From assembly GCA_030998225.1 (NCBI GenBank), contig JAPYXD010000425.1:496001-560000 (forward strand): 64,000 bases of DNA. Direction: 5' to 3'. The translations under genes and the position numbers were made by a program. Below the pieces are notes generated by a model that did not search any database, was not told where the DNA came from, and was given only the letters and a program-made list of their open reading frames with translations. Source of the DNA: Diplolepis rosae (lineage: Eukaryota > Arthropoda > Insecta > Hymenoptera > Diplolepididae). Shown here piece after piece: positions 1-11,155 of the stretch (within the stretch, counting starts at the first letter, position 1; each line of letters begins with the position of its first letter).

Positions 1-98
1 AATTTTCCGTTCTATCGATTGCAAATGTAAAAAAGGGGGGGTTCCATTTAAAAAAACAAAGTTGACCTTGAAAAAGCCATGAAGGTCAACTTTAAGGT

Positions 99-162
99 CA
101 AAGTGAAGGTCACCATTGAATTCCTCGTTGAAATTCACTCAAGAATGACCTTCACTTTTTTG
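99..162. repeat. short inverted repeat (hairpin)
   Basis: The segment GTGAAGGTCA near 104 reappears inverted as TGACCTTCAC near 149, separated by about 35 bases. The whole interval 60-165 is built from variants of the word AAGGTCA. It is non-coding, and no element boundary could be placed. Confidence 0.5.
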
Positions 163-194
163 AAAAATATTTCACCCGAGGAAATATCCAACCG

Positions 195-480
195 TCCCGG
201 GACGGTCCCCGGCCTTCAGTGAGAGAAGTTATCGTGAGTGGTTTCAAAAGCTTAAGAACTGTGGATTCGACATGGAGGACAAAGAACGTAGCGGATGGCC
301 GAAAGTGTAAGAAGACACGAAATTGGAAGCATTATTCGCAAAAAGAACAATGCGATCGGCAATACTTCGAATAATATATAAAGTTCCGTTCTTTCACAAT
401 AAATGCCCAATTTTTGATAAAAAACGGCGGCAACATATTTTTACACCTGATATGATAACAAGTTAGAAAACACTTTTTTT
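195..480 (+). pseudogene. mariner transposase N-terminal relic
   Basis: The + strand translation from about 225 matches the end of the mariner DNA-binding region (WFQKLKNCGFDMEDKERSG), followed by an in-frame stop near 310. The text from about 340 to 470 is nearly the same as at 4050-4190. Both relics therefore share the same 3' part, which suggests a small deleted subfamily rather than two independent truncations. No catalytic aspartates remain. It has no function as a protein. Confidence 0.7.
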
Positions 481-646
481 TACCAATGATATTATATAAT
501 TTATTTTTTGGATCATTTTGGACACCCTAACATCTTTTTTAAATAGTGAATAAAAATGTAGGTAATAGATATTTAGAAACTTTAATCTCATTTACTGTGC
601 TAATTGACGATAGATCTGGGCCAGATTAGCCTGTTTATTAGCAACT

Positions 647-1620
647 TTATTGTGTAAAAATGGTTACAAATGAATCATTCAAAGTATTGCCCATCGTTAG
701 GTACAACTTTTGCCCATCTTTCTTGTAGGGCTCGAATACCGGCACGGTAAAAGTGGTCATCTTTTGAGACTGTCCACGAATCAAGCCATTTTCTGATGTC
801 TTCATATGAGCGAAACTGCTGATCAGCCAGACCATGTGCCATCGAGCGGATCAAGTGATAATCGTCCGGCGCAATATCTGGGGAATACGGCGGGTGGGGT
901 AGGACTTCCCATTTGAGCGTTTCCGTGAAGGTTTTAACGAGTTTGAACGGGGTTGAATGAAAGGAGAAAATCAACACTTCCCGCAAATGACGATTATTTA
1001 GCACAAAATCAGACATTTCCACACAACCAAAAGTGTATGACGCCAAAACAAAATCACTAATATGTTAAAACGGTTTGTTCACCATATGTCTGAGCTTGGT
1101 TCATGACGTTTTGGATATGTCAAAATCGACTAGCACTTACTGCTGGAGCCATCTATTCACAAACAGCGAGAACTTAGTTGAGCACCTGATACTATTTCGA
1201 ATATTAAAGTATGGAGTTACTAATAATATTGTAGCAAATGGTGAGATAATTGTACTTATGCCTAAAAACACGATGCGATGAAGAAAACCCTTCCTTTTTT
1301 GCCGCTGAAGCAATTGTTCACAGGCAAAAAAACGACGCTCAACGTCCCCTGGCTTCAAATCATAGGGAACCCTAGTTCCTTGTTTTTAAATCATTTCCAA
1401 CGCATGCAATCGCTTGGAAATGGCTTGGCGGGTAACTACTAATGCTGAAGCAAGCTCTTATTGCGTTTTGCACGGATCCTCATCGAGCAATGCCTCCAAT
1501 TCAGCGTCTTCGAAAGTGCTTGGCCTTTCTTCTCGCGGACGGTCGTGAACATCGAAATCACCGTCTTTGAAGCGACAGAACCACTCATGGCACGTTGTTT
1601 TCTCACAAACACTTTTGTTT
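647..1620 (-). pseudogene. mariner transposase pseudogene, rearranged
   Basis: Read on the minus strand, 1620-1460 gives the helix-turn-helix end of a mariner transposase (EKTTCHEWFCRFKDGDFDV). After an in-frame stop at about 1458 the same frame continues with ELASALVVTRQAISKRLHAL, a second stop near 1390, then GDVERRFFACEQLLQRQKRK and GFLHRIV near 1270. The first catalytic Asp block should follow but is replaced by unrelated sequence (about 1265-1046). A second segment (1046-647) begins with text like a mariner N-terminus (MSDFVLNNRHLREVLIF) fused to the C-terminal part (LPHPPYSPDIAPDDYHL, ending DGQYFE). This is one broken element plus a deletion fusion of another copy. It resembles the cecropia/mauritiana type, an assignment from remembered motifs only. 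Confidence 0.8.
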
Positions 1621-1859
1621 AAATTTAAATTCTCTATATTTATCCCACCAATAGCTAGGGAAGTATTCGGTCCACCGAAAAAAAAGTACAGGGCCCTTCT
1701 ATCCGCACCCCGTGGACGCACTCGGTCGCCTTTTCTAAGGCTCCCTGATCGATCTCCGAAGAAACCAATGCAGGACCGAGACAGTTTTTCCAATAGAGAT
1801 CATAGCTAGACTACAATATAGACGACTGATGCGTACTCGTGGTGACTACCTAGAGCAAC

Positions 1860-3660
1860 CACCGGTGCCTCGAGTTTAACATACAGGAATGTAGTCACCC
1901 TGTGAAAACAGGTGAGAGCGGGAAAGCAAGGAGCCCGACCGGGAACACGAGACGACTCAGCAAAGACAAACTCCAAGATTACCTCAAGGAAACCAGGCTC
2001 ATAGATGGATTTGGTTGGGCTAAGTCTGCTGGGTTGTTGGGAGATACAGTGAGGGTGACGAGACAAAAAGTGGTCGCAGCATATGACAACTCAATGCCAT
2101 GTTGGTGGTTAAGGCATCGTGCGAAGCTTGTTTTTACAATTAGAGTCATTCCAGGAACAGAACCGAATTTCCTGCATGGTTCGGTGCGAAGAGCTCTTCA
2201 CCCTCGAAGAACTAAAGAGAGCAGACAAGAGGCTTGAAGCCAACACGGCTCCAGGGATCGACGGGGTGCCAAACGAAATCCTTAACGAGGTGATCGCGAT
2301 TTACCCGGAGATCCTCCTGATAGCCTTTAACCTTTGTCTTCAGGAGGTAAGGTCCTTTGAGGAATAGAAGAGGCAGAGGTTGGTACTTCTCAGAAAGGAA
2401 GAGGAACCTCTGAAGGATGCCTCATCCTATGGATCGATTTGTCTAATGGATACAATTGGTAAGCTTCTGGAGGGGATGATTTTACAACGATTACAGACAC
2501 ATGTTTGGCAAGAATAGTCTCTCGGAGAACAAGTTCGGCTTCATCAAAAACAGGTCTACAGTAGATGCAATCCAGGCAGTGGTGGACATCCCCACTTTAG
2601 CAAGAATAGGGGCTGGCAAACGTAGGGGATTCTTTTCGTTGATCAGCATTGACATACGCAATGCGTTTAATACCGCGAGATGGAATATCTGCATCGAGGC
2701 TAAAACAGACAGAAGATCCTTTCAGTACCCGAAGATTGTTCTTGGGGAACACGAAGTCGTGTGGAAGAAGATCATCAAGTATCTGGGAGTGCAGTTAGAT
2801 CGGAGGCTTAGCTTCGGCGAATATCTACAGATCACGACTGCCAAAGCTATGCAATGTGGAGCTAACTTGGCTCGGCCCATGCCCAACATTGGTAGACCCA
2901 AGGAAGCCATGAGAAGACTGCTGGTGAGAGTGGTGCACTCGAAGCTGCGTTGTGCAACTCCGATCTGGGCAATTGCCCTCAGCAACCATGCTATCCAGAA
3001 AAAGCTGTTTTCATCACAGAGAGGAGCGGCGCTTAGAATAGTCTCAGCATACCAAACTGTGTCGAGGAGGGCTGTTTTGGTCCTGGCGAGCGTCTCGACA
3101 ATAGATGCATTGGCGAAGGAAAGGCAGGAGACCTTTCAGCTCCGTAAGGAGGTTACCTGTATCACCGACCTACAGGTAATCGCTCGCGTGAAGAAAGCAT
3201 TCCGTAAGAAAGGAAGACGCAAACTCGACACAAACATGGCAGGCGATATGGCATGATGAACAAACCGGGAGATGGACATGCCGTCAAATCCTGGAGCTCG
3301 CCACCTGGCTGGATAGAAAGCACGGTGAAGTCGACTTCTGCCAGGCGCAAGTGCTTTCAGGCCATGGCTTCTTTAATGCGTACCTGAAGCGCTTAAAGAA
3401 GAGAGATGATGAGTCGTGTCGCTACTGCGGATCCCTTGTGGAAACTGCAGAGCACACACTCTTTGTCTGCGCCAGGCGGGCCATTGCAATGGAGGCCTTT
3501 GGTCGAGCGGTGAATGCTGAGCTCACTCCTCACACAATGGTTCCTCTCATGCTTCAGTCTGAAGGTGTCTGGAGGTACATCGAGTCATTCATCACATTAG
3601 TGATGAGGACGAAAGATCTCGATGGGCGCAGGGAGCACAACAACGGCGATGGACAGTAAA
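1860..3660 (+). pseudogene. R1-type LINE relic, copy 1 (ORF2)
   Basis: Fragments of a non-LTR retrotransposon ORF2 occur in order on the + strand. First is an endonuclease/linker piece at 1902-2100 (KLQDYLKETRLIDGFGWAKS). Next are reverse-transcriptase motifs at 2190-2700: TAPGIDGVPNEIL, then ENKFGFIKNRSTVDAIQAV, then ISIDIRNAFNTARW. A deletion at about 2700 removes the block holding the catalytic FADD motif and joins to IKYLGVQLDRRLSFGEYL (about 2775). The C-terminus at 3351-3659 carries the Cys-His finger CRYCGSLVETAEHTLFVC, typical of R1-clade LINEs. Stops and frameshifts occur near 2367 and 3256. Copies 2 and 3 lie at 18034-19750 and 25748-28368. It is dead as a retrotransposon. Confidence 0.85.
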
Positions 3661-3774
3661 AATTGCAGTGGAGCCTGCACGTATGGTCGTATGGTATGTA
3701 TCAGGTGTATCGTAACGTTGGAAATCTGTCAACAACATAACCTTGAAATATTAGTGAATTTTTATCAGTATTAT

Positions 3775-4190
3775 ATATTCTTTTGTGTGCGGAAATTTCG
3801 AGTTTTTATTTGAATGAGCGTCGTTTGCGGAAACATTTTATTTACTTCTTCAATTTGAAGAAATCTGCAGCTGAGGCGCATCAATTGTTTGTCGAAAAAT
3901 ATGGTGAGGTTGCCTTGAGTAAGAGAAGTTGTTGTGAGTAGTTTGAAAAATTTAAGAACGGTGAATTTCACATCAAAGACAATGAACGTAGCGGAAGGCC
4001 GTACGCGTACGAAGCCGCGGAATTGGAAGCATTATTAGATCAAGATTTGTGCCAAAACGCAAGAAAAACCATTCGATGGACAATACTTCGAATAAAACAT
4101 AAGGTTCCGTTCTTTCACAATAAATGCCCAATTTTTGATAAAAAACGGCGGAAACTTATTTGTACACCTGATATAATAATATAGTTATAA
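3775..4190 (+). pseudogene. mariner N-terminal relic, same subfamily as 195-480
   Basis: From about 3813 the translation reads NERRLRKHFIYFFNLKKSAA and then a mariner helix-turn-helix region ending FKNGEFHIKDNERSGRP. There is a TAG in place of a tryptophan near 3937. The text 4050-4190 is nearly identical to 340-470 of this window, including the end ACACCTGATAT. The two copies share one truncated structure. No catalytic core is present. Confidence 0.75.
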
Positions 4191-4236
4191 ATTTTAAAGT
4201 ACTATAATTATAATTTCAAATTAATTAGTTGAGATC

Positions 4237-4474
4237 AAAATTCCTGCCACTGCCTACATTGTCAATCGAAAGGCCTGGGCTTGAATCCCAGCGCAGTCGA
4301 AAGCGTCTTTTTTTTCTACAGATAGATTTTCAAATTCTTTAAATATTGAATTCGTTTGCATTTATTTGCGATATAAGAGTTTGAAATTCTCTACGAGGAC
4401 ACCTGTCGACAACCTATCCTATCTGGTACGTGACTAGTGATCCTCCGATAATGTAGGCAGTGGCAGAAATTTTA
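4237..4474. mobile_element. small TIR element (MITE) with a tRNA-like arm
   Basis: The ends form an inverted repeat of about 24 bases: AAAATTCCTGCCACTGCCTA at the left and the reverse complement of TAGGCAGTGGCAGAAATTTT at the right, with two mismatches. The interior is about 190 bases with no ORF. At about 4274-4290 it has a 5-bp stem and 7-base loop (CTGGG CTTGAAT CCCAG) that looks like a tRNA T-arm and Pol III B box, followed by a run of T near 4308. No full cloverleaf can be drawn, so I do not call a tRNA gene. It could be a tRNA-derived fragment captured by a MITE. Confidence 0.65.
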
Positions 4475-5024
4475 AATTTTAGAAATGTCATTTCTTGACA
4501 TTTGATGTTTTATTAATTTATATAACTTTTATACCTGTTTGATTGAAACATTTCCAAAGAGAAAGGAAGTAATGACATTTTTTGAGTGCCTCCGGCGCGT
4601 AAACTCGTTTTTACGTTACAGTTGAGAGTAGCGTAATGTTGTGTATTACGATACAGAGGAATGTAATGTAAAAATTGAACTGCGCATGTGCCTATAACCA
4701 TACAGCGGAGCGTAATCTTCTTCTTATTCTTCTTCTTCTTCGTACAGCGTTGACGCCGTACTCACAAAGCTTATTACATTTAAACTCCGCATGCTCTATT
4801 ACAATACGCTACTACTACACAAGATCGAGAAAATCAAAATGGCTGGAACTAGTCGCGAAATATCAAGTACAATGGACGAGAATCATGATGAATACTAGAT
4901 TAGATTCGAGTGTACGCATAAAAACTCGTATACGCACCGAAGTCACATAAAATAGAATATGTGCCAATGCACACAATTCGGGTAATTACGAGACTCGCGA
5001 CAATGCTGGCAGGACTGATCGCGC

Positions 5025-5098
5025 CTCAGCTTCGTCTCGGCTTTGTTTCGGCTTCGTCTCGGCTTTGCCTCAGCCACGTCTCGGCTACACCTCGATTG
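5025..5098 (+). repeat. degenerate 22-bp tandem repeat in a GC-rich patch
   Basis: Three units of about 22 bases follow the pattern GCTTCGTCTCGGCTTTG plus a 5-base spacer; the third is more diverged (GCCACGTCTCGGCTACA). The surrounding 4600-5160 is richer in GC than its neighbours but has no coherent ORF longer than 91 codons and no recognisable domain. Confidence 0.6.
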
Positions 5099-5571
5099 CG
5101 CCTTGTCTTCGATCTCCTGCGAGCATTGTCACTCGTCGCGTAACAACCCTCATTATGCGCCTAGGCACATAATACACTATTGCATATTCCAGGTTTTCCG
5201 TGAAACATTGCAAATTGTACTTTTTTTTCAATTAATAGATATAATTGCTATTATTGCATATTATTCAATTTGAATTGGAATTTTATGTGTTTCTTATTTT
5301 GAATTGTTTCACTGAATTTCTCTAAACTTGGCAGCTTGGAATTTAGATTTATTATCTACATATTATATCTTATAAGTTTTAAATATTCATTATCTTTTCT
5401 GTATCTCCGTTCCCCTAAATTCTAAGGTGACCACTTTTTTTCATTCTTCTCATTTTTTCATTTTTCTATTTTCTAGTTTTGCATGATTATACTTCTTTTT
5501 TTAAAATTCTATAGTATATTTTTGTCCTTTTTCTACCTTACAATTTTATGTGTTTAAAATTTCTGAAATGT

Positions 5572-5645
5572 ATTCAATAAATGTAGGCCCTGAAGAGGAA
5601 GACTGTGTGTCTTCGAAACGTTGGCCATATATTAATAAATAAGAA
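5572..5645 (+). ncRNA. hammerhead-ribozyme-like motif (Penelope/retrozyme type)
   Basis: The sequence holds CTGAAGA, matching the hammerhead core CUGANGA, then an unpaired G. A 6-bp stem follows (GAAGAC/GTCTTC, loop TGTGT), then the second core block GAAA. The next bases, ACGTT, fit the very short self-complementary stem III and GUU cleavage triplet seen in Penelope-like retroelement hammerheads. GGCC lies directly 5' of the first core block and directly 3' of the predicted cleavage site, so a 4-bp stem I can form. The TAATAAATAAG run just after it suggests the 3' end of a retroelement. The match is by eye. The extra G before stem II is a deviation. Confidence 0.55.
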
Positions 5646-6009
5646 CATTTGTACATCTAGTCAAGCTCGGTCATTTTCTTGCGTTTATAGATTCATTAAC
5701 TTTTAAGGGCTATTTTACTGTGAATAGATGAAATATTTAAATACCTGAAATTGTTTCTTGAAAACATTACAAATTGAACAACGTAGAATTAAAAGCATTT
5801 GAAAATGAAGAATCACAATTTTGAACTTTGAAACTCTCTATTTTAAGCTGGCATTAAACTTCTTCTTCAGTCTTAAACGTTTCAATCTTTTCAGATAAAT
5901 ATTTCAATGATTTAAAATTAAAATTGTTTTATTTTAAAATAATTTGTTAACTCTAGATTTTTAATATTTGCAATCGCTCTGTTTGATTCCGGGTAAAGCA
6001 TATTATTTT

Positions 6010-6239
6010 TTACAGCAACTCTGTTGAGAATTCGATTTGGGGTACTTGCGATGAAGACGTCATAATCCTTGAACTAAGGATCAATGAACGTCTGTGGCGC
6101 GCAAAAGCGTTAGTTGGTCTTTTAAGCCTAGAGAGGTGTTGCGCTGAGAACAGTCTCGGCATAAACAACTGTGTCAGCGAGAGCTGTGTTAGCACAAGCA
6201 TTCTCAGGCCATGGATATTTCAACGCGTACACTCTTCAA
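6010..6239 (+). pseudogene. R1-type LINE fragment, left part
   Basis: Short stretches align with the better LINE copies. Text at 6050-6120 matches the region after the FADD motif (18460-18520), 6130-6200 matches the CVGPAS-like region, and 6205-6228 matches the GHGFFNAY region just before the C-terminal finger. Many deletions have removed the frame. The fragment is cut at 6239 by the P-type element and resumes at 8657. Confidence 0.7.
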
Positions 6240-6424
6240 CAGGGCAGGTCGACCTCTAATGTATTGGGTGTCTCCGTAGGATAGCTCATGTGCGGTGGTG
6301 TACGCGGCGCTAGTTGTCGGAAGCGGACGGAGTGCGGCAAAGGGAACGGCTTCGTATGAGTTCCCCCATTGTTGTATACAAGTATCAACAATTCGTACGC
6401 GATCGCGCTTTATAATTATTTAAA

Positions 6425-8428
6425 ATGAATTCGAAGTACGAAATTCAATGTGCTGTGAGTGGGTATACCTCCAAAAGGGGTCGGAAGAACAATGTATCAA
6501 TTCATCGGTTTCCGAAGAAAGAAAATGCCGGACAACGATGGATAGAAGCATGCTCAAATCCCAACTTGTCGAGGCTAGGATATCTCGAAGTACTTGAAAG
6601 ACAATTTTTTATTTGTCATCGACATTTTTCCGACGTTAAATTTACCGTCGTGTAGTGATGTGTAGAGTGGAAGTTATGTGAACATTAAACCGGCGAGTGT
6701 TTCTTCCCCATCAGACTTCAAAATTTTTATTCCCGAAGTAGAAAAACCTGCAGAAGGCACACGAGACTTTGAAGAAAGTAGCGTGCAGTTTGCACACGTA
6801 AGTAACAATATTTTTAATTTCATACGATATTGTATATAATTTCAAACTTTTCGACTCTGATCAGAGTCCTCATTAGTGATCTTTATTTCTAAAATTTTAA
6901 GTGCAATGAATAAAATATTACATATATGAGCCCTATTTCGAAGTAAACTTTGAAAATGTGAAAAAATGTAAAAATCGTAAGAAAATTTACATAAAACAGT
7001 ACAAGAAACTTCGATGAAGTATCTAAAACTTCCTTAGGAATGACAATAAAATTCTAGCACGTAATTTTGAGATACCAAACTAAAAAAGTAGTATATACAC
7101 TACCGGTCAAAATTATTTATTCACCTGCTGTGTTAGCTATTCTTAAAGTGTCTTAATTTTTATAATTATTTAAATTTTGCATCTATTGAGCCCAAGTTTG
7201 TTAACTTATCAAGATATTTTTAGATTTTTTTTTTGGATTCTACCCTGGGGTCAAACATGGTACAAACATGTCGAAAATTTTCAAATGAAGACAGTAATCT
7301 ATAAATTTTATTAAAATATGATACACATTGGTTTTTAAAAATTTCTTGTAAGTGGCTACACATTTTTAAAATTTTATGACCTTTTTGTATCATTTTTGAC
7401 GCCGGGTAGAATCCAGGAAAAAAAATCTGAAAATATCTTGATTAGTTAGCAAAATACTATGAAAACCTACCATTTAAATGAGACAAAAAACTTTTAAAAA
7501 TCTTAATTAATTTCAGAGTTGTTAATATTTTTCAGAATGATTGAAATTTCAAGTTTTTTGAAATATTTTTTTATAAAGTTAACATTTTGTTATTTTTTCT
7601 GATTTTTCTAAATCATTTCAGTCGATTATGTCGATCATTAGAAGAGTGTATCACTGTACGTGACAACGGAACTCTACTATATCGACCTTATCAACCTATG
7701 ATTCAGAATTAATCCAACGTTATTTAAAACTAGATGGTATTTTCCAATATAAATTGAAGAAATTTTTCTGTGAAAAAAAAAAATTTCTTCAATTTTGTTA
7801 TTTAGTTTATTTTATTATTTTTTATTTTGTTTTATTTGTTATTTGCAAAATTTTATTAACTTTTATTTTATGATAGGGAAAAAAATTTCAACTTGTTATT
7901 ATAAAAATTAAGACACTTTAGGAATAGCTGAAACAACAAGAGAACAAATAATTTCGACCGGCAGTGTACTTCTGTCTAAATGTTACTGAAGATATAGATG
8001 CAAGTACATATATAGTATAAAATTACAAAGGATTATTTATGAAAAAATAGCTGAGAATTGCCCATACAAATTCCACAATGTCAGAAATTCCCACCACAAT
8101 TTCGCGAAACATGTGACTGGAGTTTTATTTTATAAAATTTATTTTTATTTATTTTATAAAATACCTACGAAATAAATTTCAAATATTCATAGAAATTAAA
8201 TGCTTTTAATCTATATTCCAGAAAAAAGAATCAGAAGATATCCCAGAAGCAGGAAGCAGCAAGGATGTACTTGCAGAAGACTTTCACACAACACCGAAGA
8301 GAGTTATCTCGACCCCACAAAGTGTTCGAATATCTTGTAGTACAAAAATCAACGCAAAATGTGCTAAGCAACTATATTTTCTGAAAATAAAAATACAAAT
8401 TACAGATATTTTTGATTTTTATTTATGA
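6425..8428 (+). pseudogene. THAP-domain protein, two exons, damaged
   Basis: Exon 1 starts at the ATG at 6425 and encodes a THAP zinc finger: Cys at residue 9, SIHRFPKKENAGQRWIEAC, then FICHRHF, which supplies the last Cys and His. The second Cys of the finger seems to be Tyr (CAVSGYTS). The frame closes at 6655, but a shifted frame from about 6679 runs open to a GTAAGT donor at 6798. The acceptor CAG ends at 8221, and exon 2 (8222-8428) continues the same phase for 68 codons. THAP proteins of P-type transposons bind element ends; that role is inferred from context. The intron holds a TA-flanked MITE. Confidence 0.65.
7098..7966. mobile_element. Tc1/mariner-like MITE in the THAP intron
   Basis: Flanked by TA (7096-7097 and 7967-7968). 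Terminal inverted repeats of about 70 bases start CACTACCGGTCAAAATTATT and CACTGCCGGTCGAAATTATT. Inside is a second inverted repeat (about 7200-7250 against 7395-7450, around GGATTCTACCC/GGGTAGAATCC). There is no transposase ORF. It is 869 bp long and lies wholly inside the intron of the THAP gene. Confidence 0.8.
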
Positions 8429-8656
8429 CGAGAAAACCATGATTTAAGGCAAAATTGTGAAAATGTAATTAAAGAGTGAGTTGATATCAATATAACTTCT
8501 CACATTACATTACATTCTTTGTAACACATTTAAAGAACCTACGTATGCATGTATATGCACTAACACGTGCACACATAATGGTAGTTCATGCGCAGTGCTG
8601 TACGCGGCGCTAGTTGCTAACGGTCCACCACCTTTCCATTAGGTTTGCACGTCCTG

Positions 8657-8965
8657 ACTCTTCAACTGTGCTAAGTGGAGCGTGGCAAGGGAGACCGTCG
8701 ATCGGGCGATGGGTGCCGAACTCACTTCTGACACGATGGTTCCGCGCGAATGGATAATGAAACAGTTGTACGCGTATACAATAAGCCGTAATCAATCGCC
8801 CGTGAAGTTCAAAGCTGAAGGGCGGTTCCACGGGCGATGTATTGGTTTGAATTAGGTTTTTTTTTGGTTTTTACATGTAAGCCTAGCTCCGTGCTAGGAG
8901 AGTCCTGTACTACGTCTATAAAATATTTTTCCATTTTTCCCCCTTACCAAAAAAATCCTTGGTTC
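8657..8965 (+). pseudogene. R1-type LINE fragment, right part with 3' UTR
   Basis: Continues the LINE fragment cut by the P-type element. Bases 8666-8750 match the region after the C-terminal finger. Bases 8790-8960 match the 3' UTR of the other copies, including GGAGAGTCCTGTAC and the final ATTTTTC(C/T)CCCTTACC before the A-rich end. The same 3' end is seen near 19745 and 28350. Confidence 0.75.
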
Positions 8966-9609
8966 GTGGTATATTTTTGTAAACTGGCTGGAATCAAATT
9001 AGTCTCATCTTAGTAATTACATTTTTCGTTATAATAAAGTATTTGTTTCAGTTTTAAAGTTGTCTTTTTATTCATGCCACACACACAAACTTAATTAACC
9101 TTACAATTAATTAGAAGTAAAAGAAAGTAAAAAATTATACTGATTTGCCGATCCTCGAACGCTTGTGAGGTTTGTAAACTGTTTGTTGAGTTGGTGCAAT
9201 AAGAAAAGGATTTCGAAGACAAGCTTCTGCGAGTAGAAATTAATTTTAATTGAAGGTCACCCATGTGATAGAAGTATGCTTTTATTAGATTCGTAGAGTA
9301 GGGATGTTCGATTCCGATTCGATTCTCAAAAAATCGATTTTTTGGTAGAACGATTTCGATTTTTGAATCGATTATTTGCTGTTCGATTTTCTTGAGAATC
9401 GATTTTTTACCCCCAGAATCGGAAGACCGATTCTCTTTCTTCCTTCTGGATTTTATCCTTTATCAGCAGTCACGACCCTATTGCTAGAGGAAGAAAGCAT
9501 GATCTCGTGGGTCGTGTGGTATTTTCCATCTGCATACAAAGAAGGTATTGAAGCACCCAAGGCAGCCATATTTATTGACTTAATTAAACCACGTGTTGAG
9601 GTGTCGTTC

Positions 9610-9735
9610 CATGTGAGCGCAAAGTGCAAAGCAGAAAATGAACTGCCAATTACAGAAAAGCTTAAGATTTCTTTCTTCTTAAAGGTGTAATGTAATTGGC
9701 TTTTCGTTTTCTGCTTTGCACTTTGCGCTCACATA
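9610..9735. repeat. inverted repeat, short relative of the 13065-13690 foldback
   Basis: ATGTGAGCGCAAAGTGCAAA at 9610 is inverted at 9714-9733. The inner part (CCAATTACAGAAAAGCTTAA) also pairs and is shared with 13580-13640. The arms are about 50 bases with a 25-base loop. No gene is present in 8966-9298 or 9740-10300 that I can support. Confidence 0.7.
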
Positions 9736-10304
9736 GAACTTATGCGAGCATCCGGCATTGTAAGCTATGCACAAGGCAAAAGCGTGAAACGAGACAATGT
9801 GTGTAAAATCCTAACCATGCTAAGATTATTTTTATTTTTTTTACTTGTAGTATACTTATGCAGATTAGAGAACACTTCAGCACATACTAGAAATCTTACA
9901 ATCGGTAAGTATAGCATTATTTAATTTTATTTTACATAAATGTTTTGATTTAATTTGCATTTTGTTACATTTCCATCGTTCAAAGTTCATCTTTGTAGAA
10001 CATATAACTGCACCATAAATACATTCCCATTTTTATCACAGACTTCCTACGTTTTATTTAATGTTTAACACCTGTGCTTGCAAAAATTGAGTTTTCCTGG
10101 TGATGGATTTTGTGTGTTGAGACTGTTTAGCAATAACTATTTATTATGTAGGAGTTGCACGGACGGCGAATTTGGTTTCTTGGAAAAAAATTGAACAAAA
10201 AGTAGGTCTATTTGCTACTGTCGAATTATTATACTTTTTTTAAAATTTCAAACATGATCTCACCTAACCTAATATCTTCATTTATCTTTTTTTTTTCGAG
10301 AACA

Positions 10305-10650
10305 ATCAAAGTTTTGAAGGGCATGTGATACTTGAAAAATTAACGAATTTTATTGATTTTAGGTTTCTACATGTGTGTGTCTTAAGTACATAAAATTTTC
10401 TGTTCAAAATATAGGAAATGGTAGATAAGATACAAACGGACGTAAATAGACTACTTTTGGTTTCGACATTTTTCATTATCAAAACCAAAAGTAGTCTATC
10501 TGCGTCCGTTTTTATCTTCTCTAATATTGCCGAAATTTTGGAAACAAAATTTTGTGTATTTTGGACACAAACATATAGAAATAAGACCAAATTGTTCGCA
10601 TGAACTTTCTACTTTTCTCGAGTACCACATGTACTTAATTCGAATTCCTT
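10305..10650. mobile_element. foldback MITE, family A copy 1
   Basis: A near-palindrome. The centre pairs CGTAAATAGACTACTTTTGG with its inverted copy across a 17-base loop (10450-10500). The arms extend outward to GAAGGGCATGTGATACTTGA on the left and the inverse of a related sequence on the right. A second copy lies at 56330-56630. It sits immediately upstream of the hAT BED-finger exon. ORFs inside are by-products of the palindrome. Confidence 0.75.
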
Positions 10651-11155
10651 TTAAAAATAAATTTTGTAATTGCTTACATTGTTTCGCAAAAAATATAAAA
10701 ATGTGTTGTCTTTTTAGTGCCAAAGCTTATACCGTCTTTTGTCTGGGAGTTTTTTACAAAATATCCAGATGGTAGTGGCGCTTGCAAAATTTGCAACCAG
10801 GAGGTGAAATGCGGTGGAAAAGGAGGTGGCAAAACCAATTATAAAAACCACTTAAGACGTAAACATTTAGACAATGTAAAAGTTAAAGAATTTTTCAAAT
10901 CATGTGATAACGAAAAATCTGATAAAATGAGTGAAGTTGAAAACTCACATGCTCAATTACAATTGCCATCTATATCCACATCTTTGCCGTCTTTGGAGGT
11001 CAGAGAGATTTGATTTTTCTGCCAGAACATCTGTTCTGCAGCCTACAATAGACAGTTCCTTTAAACAACTAAAATCATTTGCAGGTAATATATTTTATAT
11101 CTGCTTAGGATATCTAGGCCACTCATTAATTGTTTTGAATTAAATAAAGTAACTA

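Larger units (their letters stand above)
6240..8656 (+). mobile_element. P-type (THAP) DNA transposon, non-autonomous
   Basis: A 2.4-kb insertion into an R1-type LINE fragment. The flanks repeat ACTCTTCAA at 6231-6239 and 8657-8665, matching the 8-bp (or 8+1) target duplication of P superfamily elements. The ends are imperfect inverted repeats beginning CAGGGCAGGTCGACCT (left) and CAGGACGTGCAAACCT (right, reverse complement). A 17-base sequence GTACGCGGCGCTAGTTG occurs near both ends, about 50 bases inside, in the same orientation. It encodes a THAP-domain protein fragment but no transposase catalytic domain. Confidence 0.75.

Noticed and set aside
4262..4310. Possible tRNA gene
   Set aside because: Only the T-arm folds; no acceptor, D or anticodon arm could be drawn around it.
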